The notes beneath the pieces were generated by a model that made no database searches, was not told the DNA's origin, and saw only the letters and a list, made by a program, of their open reading frames with translations. The position numbers and the translations under genes are program-made. DNA of 38,570 nt from Myxococcales bacterium. Lineage in GTDB: Bacteria; Myxococcota_A; UBA796; GCA-2862545. Shown here one piece after another: positions 23,342 through 30,774 of this stretch. The number at the start of each line of letters is the position of its first letter. The first letter of the stretch is position 1. The DNA lies in the NCBI GenBank assembly GCA_019634415.1, contig JAHQVJ010000106.1, forward strand, positions 1-38,570. The letters are read 5' to 3'.

Positions 23342-24873
23342 TCTGGTGGGCGTGGGCGGCCTGTGGTGCTCCCCCGCCGGCCTGCGTCGCTCGTCCCGTG
23401 TTCGTGGATGCCGACGGCGACGGCCACGGCGATCCCGCCTCGGTGGTGGTGCGCTGCCCCGAGGAGGCCTTCGTCTCCGAGGTGCCCGACGACTGCGACG
23501 ACACCGATGCGCGGGTGCATCCCCTACACCCGGAGGTGTGCGACGGCGTGGACAACCAGTGCGACGGTCGGGTGGATCTCGACGATCCGGCGCTGGTGGA
23601 CGTGCCGCAGGTGTACCTGGATCTGGACGGCGATGGCTACGGCGTGTCGGAGCACGTGGCGATCACGTGCCCGTCGGCCCGCTGGGCGCTGGCCTCGGGC
23701 GACTGCGACGACGCCGACGCGTCGGTGCATCCGGGCGCGCCGGAGGGCTGCGACGGGCGCGACACGGACTGCGACGGGCAGCTTCCGAGCGCGGAAGCCG
23801 ATGGCGACGGCGACGGCGATCCGGCCTGCAGCGACTGCGACGATGCCGATCCGCGCCGGGCGAGCACGCTGGCGGAGCGCTGTAGCGGTGTCGACGACGA
23901 CTGCGACGGCTTGCTGGACGACGCCGACGACAGCGTGAACCCCTACAGCTGCGGTGTCTGCCCGCCCGCCGACGCTGGCGCGCTGGCGGCTACCCCCATG
24001 CACTGGGAGGCGCACGATCCGTGCGAGCTGGATCGGGCGGCGCGCCTGCTGTGCGATCCCGACCGCACGCATCGGGTGGGCTGGCGCACCGACGAGGGCG
24101 CCTGGCGCGACGAGCTGCTGGTGTACCTGCCGCCCGCCCATGGTCGCGACAACGACACGCTGCGCGCCTGGGCGGCCTACGCGGGCTACCGCGTGATCGG
24201 CCTGGTCTACGCCAGCGGCGATCTGATCGCCGACGCCTGTGCGGTGCACCCCGATCCGGTGGGCTGCCGCACCACCGGCCGGGATGCGGTGCTGTTCGGT
24301 GGCACGCTGGCCGACGAGATCGCGATCCCCAAGGCCGACAGCATCGACGGCCGCCTACAGACGCTGCTGGTCCACCTCGTGGCCACCCATCCCGCCATGG
24401 GCTTCGACGCCTTCCTCGACGAGGCGGATCAGGTGCGCTGGGACCGGGTGGTGATCATGGGCTGGTCCACCGGGGGCGGCCAGGCGGCGTACGTGGCGCA
24501 GGTGGAGCCCACGGTGGGCGCGGTGCTGCTGTCGTCGCCCAAGGACGCGAGCAGCGACCTGCCGCAGCCCTGGATGTCGCTCGGCGCGACGGATCCGAGC
24601 CGGATCTACGGCAGCTTCCACCGCTCGGAGGCGCACCTGTCGTCGATGCGCAGCGCGTTCACCGCGATGGGGGTCGACAAGGAGGTGTGGGACGTGGATC
24701 GTGATGGCCCTGCGCCTCTGGGGATCCACCGCCTGGGTCAGAGCGTCGATCCCGCCTCGGTGCACCCCGACTGCACGCCACACAGTGCGTCGGGCAACGA
24801 CCAGTGCCTGCGACCGCGCCTGCTGCAGCCCTACCTGCGCATGCTCTGCGGAGCGTCCGCTACTGGAGGATGA
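23338..24873 (+). CDS. MopE-type metal-binding-motif lipoprotein fused to alpha/beta-hydrolase-like domain
   Basis: This 511-residue exported protein has a short lipoprotein signal (VIWWAWAAC). Three MopE-like units follow: DADGDGHGD with DCDDTDARVHP and CDGVDNQCDG; DLDGDGYGV with DCDDADASVHPGAPEGCDG; and a shorter DGDGDGD/DCDDADP unit ending CDGLLDD. These Asp/Cys-rich repeats are annotated as putative metal binding across myxobacteria. From about residue 215 the rest looks like an alpha/beta hydrolase, with VVIMGWSTGGGQAAYVA and nucleophile candidate Ser377, followed by VGAVLLSSPKDASSDLP. The fusion suggests a secreted, Ca- or metal-stabilised esterase-like enzyme. The GTG start overlaps the preceding stop. 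It is the last gene of the apparent operon, and its 3' end overlaps the convergent gene by 14 bases. Confidence 0.82.
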   Translation: MIWWAWAACGAPPPACVARPVFVDADGDGHGDPASVVVRCPEEAFVSEVPDDCDDTDARVHPLHPEVCDGVDNQCDGRVDLDDPALVDVPQVYLDLDGDGYGVSEHVAITCPSARWALASGDCDDADASVHPGAPEGCDGRDTDCDGQLPSAEADGDGDGDPACSDCDDADPRRASTLAERCSGVDDDCDGLLDDADDSVNPYSCGVCPPADAGALAATPMHWEAHDPCELDRAARLLCDPDRTHRVGWRTDEGAWRDELLVYLPPAHGRDNDTLRAWAAYAGYRVIGLVYASGDLIADACAVHPDPVGCRTTGRDAVLFGGTLADEIAIPKADSIDGRLQTLLVHLVATHPAMGFDAFLDEADQVRWDRVVIMGWSTGGGQAAYVAQVEPTVGAVLLSSPKDASSDLPQPWMSLGATDPSRIYGSFHRSEAHLSSMRSAFTAMGVDKEVWDVDRDGPAPLGIHRLGQSVDPASVHPDCTPHSASGNDQCLRPRLLQPYLRMLCGASATGG

Positions 24874-26302
24874 AGGGGTAGGTGATCGAGGTGCCGTTGC
24901 CGTTCGTGGGCGGGAACTTGATGCTCGCGATCGCCACGCGCAGGCACGTCTCCAGCTCGGAGCCGTTGGCGTGCTCCTCGGGCGTGAGCACCGAGATCCC
25001 GCTGGCGGTGCCCTCGGGGAGGATGTTGAACTTGACGTTGACCCGCGGTGGCAGCGCGCCAGCCCGGTAGAGCGGCACGAAGCAGCGCTTCACGCTCATG
25101 TTGTTGCTCAACATCACGTTGACGGCCTCGATGGGCACGCCCGAGGCGGCGGGCTCGGGTGCCGCGCTCGTGGCAGCTGCCGTGGTCGCTGGTGCGGGCG
25201 TCGGTCGCGGTGCGGGGGCAGCCGGCGCGGGCGGTGGCTTGGGCGTGGGGCGAGGGGCCGAGGCCACGGCGCCCACTGGTGCCGGCCGCTTGGTGGGAGC
25301 CGCCGGTGGCACGCTCCGCTCCTTGGGCTGCTTGATGTCGTCCGTGTTGGGCTCCAGACCGCCAGGACCGTCCTTCTCGGTGCCTTCCGGCTCTTCGGTG
25401 CCCTCGCCCTCGGGCTCGTCCGTGCCCGGGTTGGGGATGGGCTGCAGATCCGGGTCTTCGGGCTGGGCGAAGGCGAAGGAGTCCAGGTCTACCTGCTCCG
25501 CACCCCACTTGGTGCCCACCATCACCGACGCCACCACCACGGCCACCAGGCCGCCCAGCACCAGCGACAGGCCGGACCGGGCCGGGCGTCGGCCGCGGTT
25601 GCCCGTCATGAGCACCAGGATGGTGAGCACACCGCCACCGAAGGACAGGGCGAGGCCCAGCCACATCAGCACCGACGACACCACCGGATCGGTGAACACC
25701 GACAGCAGCGCCAGGCAGAAGGAGCCCACCAGGGCCGTGAAGGTGCCCAGGATGGCCCAGTTCATGTCGGCGGCCGGATCGTGGACCACCGGGATGACGG
25801 GCACGGAGCGCGTGCCCGTGCGGTTCGGGCTGGGGGGCGGCGTGGCCCGTGGGCTCGACGGGGAGCCCGGGTTCGTGGCGCGGTGCAGAGGCCCCGGCGT
25901 GGAGCGGGGCCCAGCGCTACGGGAGAGCGGGCTGCTGCCGCTCGGCAGCGAGTTGCGCGTGGAGGAACTCGGGTTGGGGTTGGCCTGCAGCGCCGTCTCC
26001 GGCGCGTTCTCCCAGGCCAGGGCGCTCGGCGGGAGGCTCTTGGCCGTGGAGCGCTGGGGTGCGCGGCGGCCCGGGAGCACCTGGCTGTCGACCTCACGAC
26101 CCGAGGACCGTGCGGGGGCGCCCACCGGGGTGGGCGGGACGGCCGTGACGAGGGTGCGCTGGTCCGGATCGGCACCGGGCTTGGGACGCGGGATGAGCAT
26201 GCGGTGCCCGCAGTTCCGGCAGGTGGCCTTGTTGACAGCCTTGACGAGCTTGGCGTCGGGCACCTTGTAGACGGCTCGGCAGTTGTCGCAGACGACCTTC
26301 AT
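24860..26302 (-). CDS. Zinc-ribbon membrane protein with AgmX/PglI C-terminal domain (GltJ-like)
   Basis: This 480-residue protein begins with an MJ0042-type zinc ribbon (C5, C8, C28, C31; KVVCDNCRAVYKV and CRNCGH). A long Pro/Ser-rich linker follows, then three hydrophobic helices near residues 180-275 (for example AILGTFTALVGSFCLALL). A low-complexity Glu/Pro/Ala stretch leads to a C-terminal TonB/AgmX-PglI-like domain with SVKRCFVPLYRAG, NVKFNILPEGTASGISV and LETCLRVAIASIKFPP. This layout recalls AgmX/GltJ of the myxobacterial gliding machinery, in which a cytoplasmic zinc finger and periplasmic TonB-like arm are linked across the membrane. No other motility gene is nearby, so the role here is open. 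Confidence 0.85.
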   Translation of the reverse strand: MKVVCDNCRAVYKVPDAKLVKAVNKATCRNCGHRMLIPRPKPGADPDQRTLVTAVPPTPVGAPARSSGREVDSQVLPGRRAPQRSTAKSLPPSALAWENAPETALQANPNPSSSTRNSLPSGSSPLSRSAGPRSTPGPLHRATNPGSPSSPRATPPPSPNRTGTRSVPVIPVVHDPAADMNWAILGTFTALVGSFCLALLSVFTDPVVSSVLMWLGLALSFGGGVLTILVLMTGNRGRRPARSGLSLVLGGLVAVVVASVMVGTKWGAEQVDLDSFAFAQPEDPDLQPIPNPGTDEPEGEGTEEPEGTEKDGPGGLEPNTDDIKQPKERSVPPAAPTKRPAPVGAVASAPRPTPKPPPAPAAPAPRPTPAPATTAAATSAAPEPAASGVPIEAVNVMLSNNMSVKRCFVPLYRAGALPPRVNVKFNILPEGTASGISVLTPEEHANGSELETCLRVAIASIKFPPTNGNGTSITYPFILQ

Positions 26303-26519
26303 GCGCGGTTCCCAAAGGAGAAGGTGAGGCAGGTCGGAAAAACAGATGTCGACTGATCAAGCATACATCGCTCGGTGTCTCAACCTCTAGCGGCCCAGAG
26401 CTGGGTATCGGCACAGATGCGTGCAGATATGAGCCCTCTCCATAGAACGGGCCCACGCGCTGTGTGGTGCGGGGGGTAGATAGCACGCCGGGGCGCTGGA
26501 TGCGGGCTATGGGAGGGCC

Positions 26520-27137
26520 ATGCACGCCCTGCTTGTTGCCTCTGCCGCAGTCGCCGCCGACCTGCCCTTCCCCACGACCGGCTGCTCCAGCCTGGATGGA
26601 ATGGGCGAGCTGCGGTTCACCTTCAACGTGCAGTCACAGGGGGAGGTGAAGGTCCGTCGTGCCTGGCGCTTCACCCCTTCCACGAGACAGGTGGTTCGCA
26701 CGGTGGACGGGGCGGAGCTGGCGTTCACCTTCGGGGCGCCGGTGAACGAGGAGCAGACGCAGGCGGACGCGCAGTTCATCAACGACAGCTTCTGGCTGAT
26801 GCCTCAGTGTCACATGGCCTGGGCCAGCGACCTCAACGTCATCGAGCAGGGGGATGCCTCGATCCCGGTCGGGGAGGGCACGGCGCGCAAGGTGACGGTG
26901 CGGTACTCCGCCTCGGGGGGCGGCTACACGCCGGGCGACGCCTACGATCTGTTCCTGGGGCCCGACGGCCGCATGGTGGCCTGGACCTACCGGCGCAAGG
27001 CGGGCTCCGATCCCACGCTGTCCACCACCTTCGCCAACTACGTGCCGATGGGCTCGATGCACGTGGCCACCGAGCACGTGAGCGCGGACGGGGAGTTCCG
27101 CGTCTTCTTCACCGAGGTCTCGGCAGGCGCCCAGTGA
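26520..27137 (+). CDS. Secreted protein of unknown function
   Basis: This 205-residue protein has a signal peptide (MHALLVASAAVAA, cleavage likely before DLPFP). The mature part looks beta-rich: ELRFTFNVQSQGEVKVRRAW, GTARKVTVRYSASGGGYTPG, DAYDLFLGPDGRMVAWTYRR and STTFANYVPMGSMHVATEHV. The pattern of strands converting a backbone of W/F residues recalls periplasmic beta-sheet proteins, but I recognise no family. Its stop overlaps the MOSC gene start (GTGA), so they are one transcript. Positions 26303-26519 upstream hold no further gene. Confidence 0.75.
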   Translation: MHALLVASAAVAADLPFPTTGCSSLDGMGELRFTFNVQSQGEVKVRRAWRFTPSTRQVVRTVDGAELAFTFGAPVNEEQTQADAQFINDSFWLMPQCHMAWASDLNVIEQGDASIPVGEGTARKVTVRYSASGGGYTPGDAYDLFLGPDGRMVAWTYRRKAGSDPTLSTTFANYVPMGSMHVATEHVSADGEFRVFFTEVSAGAQ

Positions 27138-27826
27138 GGGTACGTGCGCTGTGGCGCTACCCCGTGAAGTCCCTGGCGGGGGAGTCCGTCTCGGGCGTGG
27201 AGCTCGATGGGCGCGGTGTGGTGGGGGACCGGCTGTTCGCGCTGCGCGACGAGGAGGGCAAGCTCGGCAGCGGCAAGACCACACGGCGGTTCTCGGCGAT
27301 GCCGGGGCTGCTCGATCTGCGCACCCGGGTCACCGAGCCGGGGGTGGCGGTCCGGATCGACGGTCGCTGGGTCGGGGTGGGCGACGAGGCGGTGCACACG
27401 GCACTGTCGGCCTATGTGGGGCGTCCGGTGACGGTGGCGCGGGAGGCCGAGGTCTCTCACTTCGATCGAGGTGCGGTGCACCTGGTGACGACGGCGTCGC
27501 TGCGGTGGCTGTCGGACCGCCTGCAGGAAGTGCCGGTGGACGTGCGGCGGCTGCGACCGAACCTGGTGGTGGACGCGGAGGGCTCGGAGCAGGTGGAGCG
27601 CGCCTGGGTGGGGCAGCGACTGCAGGTGGGGGGCGTGCTGCTGCAGGTCGAGGCGGTGACCATTCGCTGCGTGATGACCACGATGGCGCAGCCGGCGCTC
27701 GAGGCGAACCCAGCGGTGCTGACGGCCATCGGGGACACCGACGACGTGGGCTTCGGCGTGTACGCATCGGTGTTGGAGCCAGGGTCGGTGTGGCTGGGGG
27801 ACGCGGTCACGGTGCAGGCGGGCTGA
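27134..27826 (+). CDS. MOSC domain protein (mARC/YcbX-type)
   Basis: This 230-residue protein has the MOSC N-terminal segment VRALWRYPVKSLAGESVSGV and GVVGDRLFALRDEEGKL, followed by FSAMPGLLDL. The C-terminal MOSC core contains RLRPNLVVDAEGSEQ, ERAWVGQRLQVGGVLLQV and TIRCVMTTMAQ. The Cys in the RCVMTT segment is at the position that ligates molybdenum in mARC/YcbX enzymes, and the domain is C-terminally complete, ending VWLGDAVTVQAG. These enzymes reduce N-hydroxylated compounds using a Moco centre. No ferredoxin domain is fused, so an external electron donor is needed. The GTG start overlaps the upstream stop by 4 bases; the end overlaps the convergent gene by 20 bases. Confidence 0.9.
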   Translation: MRVRALWRYPVKSLAGESVSGVELDGRGVVGDRLFALRDEEGKLGSGKTTRRFSAMPGLLDLRTRVTEPGVAVRIDGRWVGVGDEAVHTALSAYVGRPVTVAREAEVSHFDRGAVHLVTTASLRWLSDRLQEVPVDVRRLRPNLVVDAEGSEQVERAWVGQRLQVGGVLLQVEAVTIRCVMTTMAQPALEANPAVLTAIGDTDDVGFGVYASVLEPGSVWLGDAVTVQAG

Positions 27827-29114
27827 TCCGGCGCGCCGTGGGCAGCACGGCCACGTAGGTCTGGCCGTCGCGCCTCACGCGGTGTGGGTTGCGCAGCTCC
27901 CACACGATCTCGCCCGTGGGGGTGACCTCGATGGCGCGCCCCACCCAGCTGTCGCTGATCAGGGTGTTGCCGCCGGGCAGGCGCTGCACGGCTCCGAAGA
28001 AGGGGCTCGAGAAGGGGTCCGTGGCGGTGCCGGTGTAGGTCCAGGTGGCCGCGAGGTCGGGGGGGCGCAGCTGTCGGATGGCGGAGGCGTGGCCTTGGTC
28101 GGCGCCGAAGTTGTCGAACAGCAGCAGCTCACCGCTGGGCAGCGCCTGGAGATCGTGCTGACCCCGCCAGGGTCCGCGGGCCGCCCAGACGATGCGCTCT
28201 GTCTGCCAGTCCAGGCCCACCAGCGCGTGGATGTTGCGCAGCGAGAGCAGCACGTCGCCGGGGCCCAGGCCGTCGATGCCAGGGAGGGGGGCGGTGAGCC
28301 GGAAGAGGCTGTTGGTGTGCAGCAGATCGCCGCGGGCGTTCTCCGCGGCCAGCACCCAGGGCAGCCACTCCGTGCCCTCCAGCGCGTCCAGCACGCTGAT
28401 GGTGTGCTCCACGGTGCCGTCGGCGGACAGCAGCAGCACCAGATCGTCGACGACGGGGCGGTCGGGATCGAGGGCGGGGGCCACCTTGCCCTGGCGCGCG
28501 AGCACGAGCATGCGGCCGTCGGGCAGCAGCTGCAGATCGTGGTGGACGCGCTCGAGCAGCGACCACTGCAGGCGGCTGTCGCGGTCGAGGCAGACGAGCC
28601 CGTGGCCTTCGAAGATGGCGAGCAGGCCGCGATCGGGGAGCAGCTGCACGTGGCGCCAGTAGCGTGTGCCGCGTCGCTTGGTGTCGGCGGCGAGGGTGCC
28701 GAAGGCCTCGTCGAACGTCAGTCGCCAGGTGTGCACGACGGTGCCGTCGGGCTGGGACAGGTAGGCCTCGGGGGCGTGCCCGCTGGTCCACAGGGTGAGG
28801 CCGGGGGCGGTGCGAGCGGGGTCGTGGCGGACGACGCCGGTGGCGGAAGTGGCGGGGGCCTTGGTGTCGCCGGAGGTGTAGCCCAGGGTCTCGAGGGCCT
28901 CGATCTCGGCGCGCTGGGCCTCGGACAGCGCGTGCTCGGGGAGAGGGCGGAACAGACCCGGGGCGTCGGAGAGGTCGGCGGGTGGGGCGGCGACGGGGGG
29001 GCGGTCGGGTGCGGCGGGATCGCCGGGCGGCAGGGCGGGATCGGAGGGCGGCGCCGATGACGCGCTGGGAGGGGGCTCGGACCAGCAGGCGGTGAGTGCG
29101 AGGAGGCTGAGCAT
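27807..29114 (-). CDS. Arylsulfotransferase (ASST)-like propeller lipoprotein
   Basis: This 435-residue lipoprotein has signal MLSLLALTAC and a long Pro/Ala-rich spacer. A propeller of ASST-like blades follows: RYWRHVQLLPDRGLLAIFEG, ERVHHDLQLLPDGRMLVLAR, GQHDLQALPSGELLLFDN, AVQRLPGGNTLISDSW and IEVTPTGEIVWELRNPH. The HHDLQLLPDG and GQHDLQALPSG blades are characteristic of arylsulfotransferase-type proteins. Many family members outside enterobacteria are of unproven activity, so the enzyme role is uncertain. The ATG at 29114 is the only start that keeps a clean signal peptide. It is divergent from the Uma2 gene with 48 bases between. Confidence 0.82.
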   Translation of the reverse strand: MLSLLALTACWSEPPPSASSAPPSDPALPPGDPAAPDRPPVAAPPADLSDAPGLFRPLPEHALSEAQRAEIEALETLGYTSGDTKAPATSATGVVRHDPARTAPGLTLWTSGHAPEAYLSQPDGTVVHTWRLTFDEAFGTLAADTKRRGTRYWRHVQLLPDRGLLAIFEGHGLVCLDRDSRLQWSLLERVHHDLQLLPDGRMLVLARQGKVAPALDPDRPVVDDLVLLLSADGTVEHTISVLDALEGTEWLPWVLAAENARGDLLHTNSLFRLTAPLPGIDGLGPGDVLLSLRNIHALVGLDWQTERIVWAARGPWRGQHDLQALPSGELLLFDNFGADQGHASAIRQLRPPDLAATWTYTGTATDPFSSPFFGAVQRLPGGNTLISDSWVGRAIEVTPTGEIVWELRNPHRVRRDGQTYVAVLPTARRISPPAP

Positions 29115-29162
29115 GCCTGGGAGCGTACCCGTGACGGCCTCTGGGCGGTAGGATGGGGGGGC

Positions 29163-29693
29163 ATGAGCATGCCGTTGTCAGCGCCGGACTTGGTGAGCGA
29201 GGAGGAGTTTCTCTCGCTGCCTGAGACGACCCAACGGGTGGAGCTGCTGGATGGGGAGGTGATCGTGGCGCGATCTCCGACCTGGGGGCACCAGAATCTC
29301 GTAGGTCGATTCTATCGAGCGCTCGCGGCGTGGGCGGACGAGCATCCACCGGCTGCCGTGGCGTTGGCGCCTCTGGATGTGCGATTCGGTCCAGGGCGGA
29401 TCTTGCAGCCTGACGTGCTGTTGGTGTTGCAGGGCATTCCGATGAACGCCTCGATGCCGCTGGACGTGATGCCCGATCTGGTGATCGAGGTGCTGTCGAG
29501 GCGGCGAAGCTACGACCGGATCACCAAGCGGGTGGTGTACGCGGAGGCGGGGGTTGCCGAGTACTGGGTGGTGGATGGCACTCGGAAATTGGTGGAGGTC
29601 CATACCGAGGATGGCACCACGCTGGTCCGAGGGTCGCTGGAGTCGGCCCGGCTGCCTGGCTTCTCCCTGGATGTGGCGGCGCTCTTCCGCTGA
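29163..29693 (+). CDS. Uma2-family (DUF820) putative restriction-like endonuclease
   Basis: This 176-residue protein has the Uma2 pattern: VSEEEFLSLPETTQRVELLD (with GEVIVARSPTWGHQ), RILQPDVLLVLQG, MPDLVIEVLSRRRSYDRITK and KRVVYAEAGVAEYWVVD. The PD..(D/E)xK-type catalytic residues are present (QPD, then IEVLS with the following Lys). This large family is expanded in cyanobacteria and other bacteria; its biological role is poorly defined. No partner gene is evident. The stop codon lies within a repeated 18-base sequence that starts a small inverted-repeat region. Confidence 0.9.
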   Translation: MSMPLSAPDLVSEEEFLSLPETTQRVELLDGEVIVARSPTWGHQNLVGRFYRALAAWADEHPPAAVALAPLDVRFGPGRILQPDVLLVLQGIPMNASMPLDVMPDLVIEVLSRRRSYDRITKRVVYAEAGVAEYWVVDGTRKLVEVHTEDGTTLVRGSLESARLPGFSLDVAALFR

Positions 29694-29769
29694 TCAGCCG
29701 CGAACGCAGTTCGCGGCCAATCAGTACAGTGGCGGCGGAGCCGGCACGAGTCTGATCAGCCGCGAACGC
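29690..29769. repeat. Direct repeat with nested hairpin downstream of uma2
   Basis: The 18-mer ctgatcagccgcgaacgc occurs at 29690-29707 and again at 29752-29769. The first copy is part of a hairpin: GCCGCGAAC, a GCA loop and GTTCGCGGC (29697-29717), enclosed by CTGAT and ATCAG (29690-29694 and 29720-29724). It may be a REP-like or bidirectional terminator element. No transposase or target duplication is visible. Confidence 0.7.
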
Positions 29770-29841
29770 TCGGCCCAGGGCCCTACCGAAGATGCCTCGG
29801 ACTACCGGGCATGAGCCTTTGACCCGCTGAAGGACGCTCCC

Positions 29842-30206
29842 ATGCATCGCTGCGTACCCGTGCTCTTCGTCACAACCGCCTGCAGCACCGAGGCGCGCCC
29901 TATCCACCTCCGTATCTGGGCTCGGATGCACCAACGGTGCAGGTCGACCGCTCACCAGTGCAGCAGCTCGGTGTAGACGTGCTGCTCGTCGTCGACGACA
30001 GTGCGTCCATGGAAGGTCTGCAAGGGGTCGTCGGCGACTTCGCGCAGCAGCTCACCGAGGCGCTCGTGGCCTCGCGAGTCGACTTCCGTGTCGGTGTCGT
30101 CACCACTGACCCCGCCCGGAAGGGGGCTCTCGTCGAGCGCCGCGGAGAAGACGTGGCGCTCCGGCTACGCACCGTACAGGTGGACACGTTCGTGCCGGCT
30201 CCGTAG
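29842..30206 (+). pseudogene. Broken von Willebrand factor A (VWA) lipoprotein gene
   Basis: A lipoprotein-type start (MHRCVPVLFVTTAC, ATG at 29842) reads in one frame. From about 29890 the adjacent frame gives APYPPPYLGSDAPTVQVD, then GVDVLLVVDDSASMEGL with the MIDAS DxSxS, and VASRVDFRVGVVTTDP. The match to myxobacterial secreted VWA proteins is clear, but signal and domain are in different frames, implying a one-base-type frameshift near 29885-29895. The domain stops at 30206 after only about 85 residues, whereas a VWA domain needs about 170 or more. It is therefore broken at both places. The only alternative is a short protein from the GTG at 29937. Confidence 0.65.
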
Positions 30207-30551
30207 CTACGGCAGCGGCGGTGCTTGCAGGGCCACGCGTCTGCCATCCGGATCCCGGATCAGGCCGTGGGCCTCGCCCCAGTGCTCGTTCGCGAACCGC
30301 TTCTCCCAGTCCACTGCCCGCTCCGGCGCGAAGGCCGCGGCATTCTCGACGCCCAGGATCAGGTGGCTGCCCAGCGGCTGATCCTCCGGTAGCTCGTTGA
30401 CGAAGACGTAGATCCCGCCGTCGGGATGCACCCACTGACCCGAGTGATCCGTCTCGAACACCGCGCGGAAGCCCAGGGACTTCCAGAAGGCGCCCGTGGC
30501 CCCATAGTTGTGGGTCTCGACGTAGAACCCTTTGATCCCTGTGCTGGCCAT
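30207..30551 (-). CDS. VOC-superfamily (glyoxalase/bleomycin-resistance-like) protein
   Basis: This 114-residue protein reads KGFYVETHNYGATGAFWKSL, then GFRAVFETDHSGQWVHPDGG, IYVFVNELPEDQPLGSHLIL and HGLIRDPDGRRVALQAPPLP. The pairing of beta-alpha-beta-beta-beta modules and the DPDGRRVALQ end are typical of VOC proteins. It could be a small-molecule-binding or dioxygenase-type protein; no metal ligand set is certain. The ATG follows directly on the stop of the RHH gene (TAGATG) with GGGAGGAG upstream, so the two are co-translated. The gene ends 1 base from the broken VWA gene on the other strand. Confidence 0.85.
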   Translation of the reverse strand: MASTGIKGFYVETHNYGATGAFWKSLGFRAVFETDHSGQWVHPDGGIYVFVNELPEDQPLGSHLILGVENAAAFAPERAVDWEKRFANEHWGEAHGLIRDPDGRRVALQAPPLP

Positions 30552-30716
30552 CTACTCCTCCCGAGGCGCGTGGCGACGGTCCGCGAGGTACCGGCGCAGC
30601 GCCGCTTCGACGATGGCAGACAGCGACTGCTCGGTGTCCACCGCATGGTGCTTCACCGCCCGGATCAGCTCCGGCGGCAGGTACACGTTGAACTGCTTCT
30701 TGGGTTTCGCGCTCAC
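30552..30716 (-). CDS. Ribbon-helix-helix (CopG/Arc-like) DNA-binding protein
   Basis: This small gene encodes 54 residues, starting at the GTG at 30716. The sequence reads VSAKPKKQFNVYLPPELIRA, VKHHAVDTEQSLSAIVEAAL, then RRYLADRRHAPREE. The beta-strand KQFNVYLPPELI followed by two helices is the RHH fold used by CopG, Arc and many antitoxins. It likely binds the palindromic site immediately upstream and represses its own operon. The stop lies directly against the start of the VOC gene, so the downstream partner is a VOC protein rather than a recognised toxin. Confidence 0.85.
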   Translation of the reverse strand: MSAKPKKQFNVYLPPELIRAVKHHAVDTEQSLSAIVEAALRRYLADRRHAPREE

Positions 30717-30721
30717 TCTAG

Positions 30722-30741
30722 AATGCTAGCATATTAGCATT
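30722..30741. promoter_or_regulatory. Palindromic operator in front of the RHH-VOC operon
   Basis: AATGCTA and TAGCATT form a perfect 7-bp inverted repeat with a 6-base spacer, 5 bases upstream of the RHH start. TAGCAT occurs twice in it as a direct repeat, a layout common for RHH operators. It is AT-rich in GC-rich DNA and also lies 33 bases before the divergent gene at 30775, which it could co-regulate. Confidence 0.68.
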
Positions 30742-30774
30742 GATGGCCAGAGGGTAATCTCTCTTGGGGGTGCG

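Noticed and set aside
29690..29769. Insertion-sequence ends
   Set aside because: No transposase remnant or target-site duplication; only a local repeat.
30207..30716. Classical toxin-antitoxin module
   Set aside because: The partner of the RHH protein is a VOC-fold protein, not a RelE, MazF or PIN toxin; kept as a regulator-enzyme pair.
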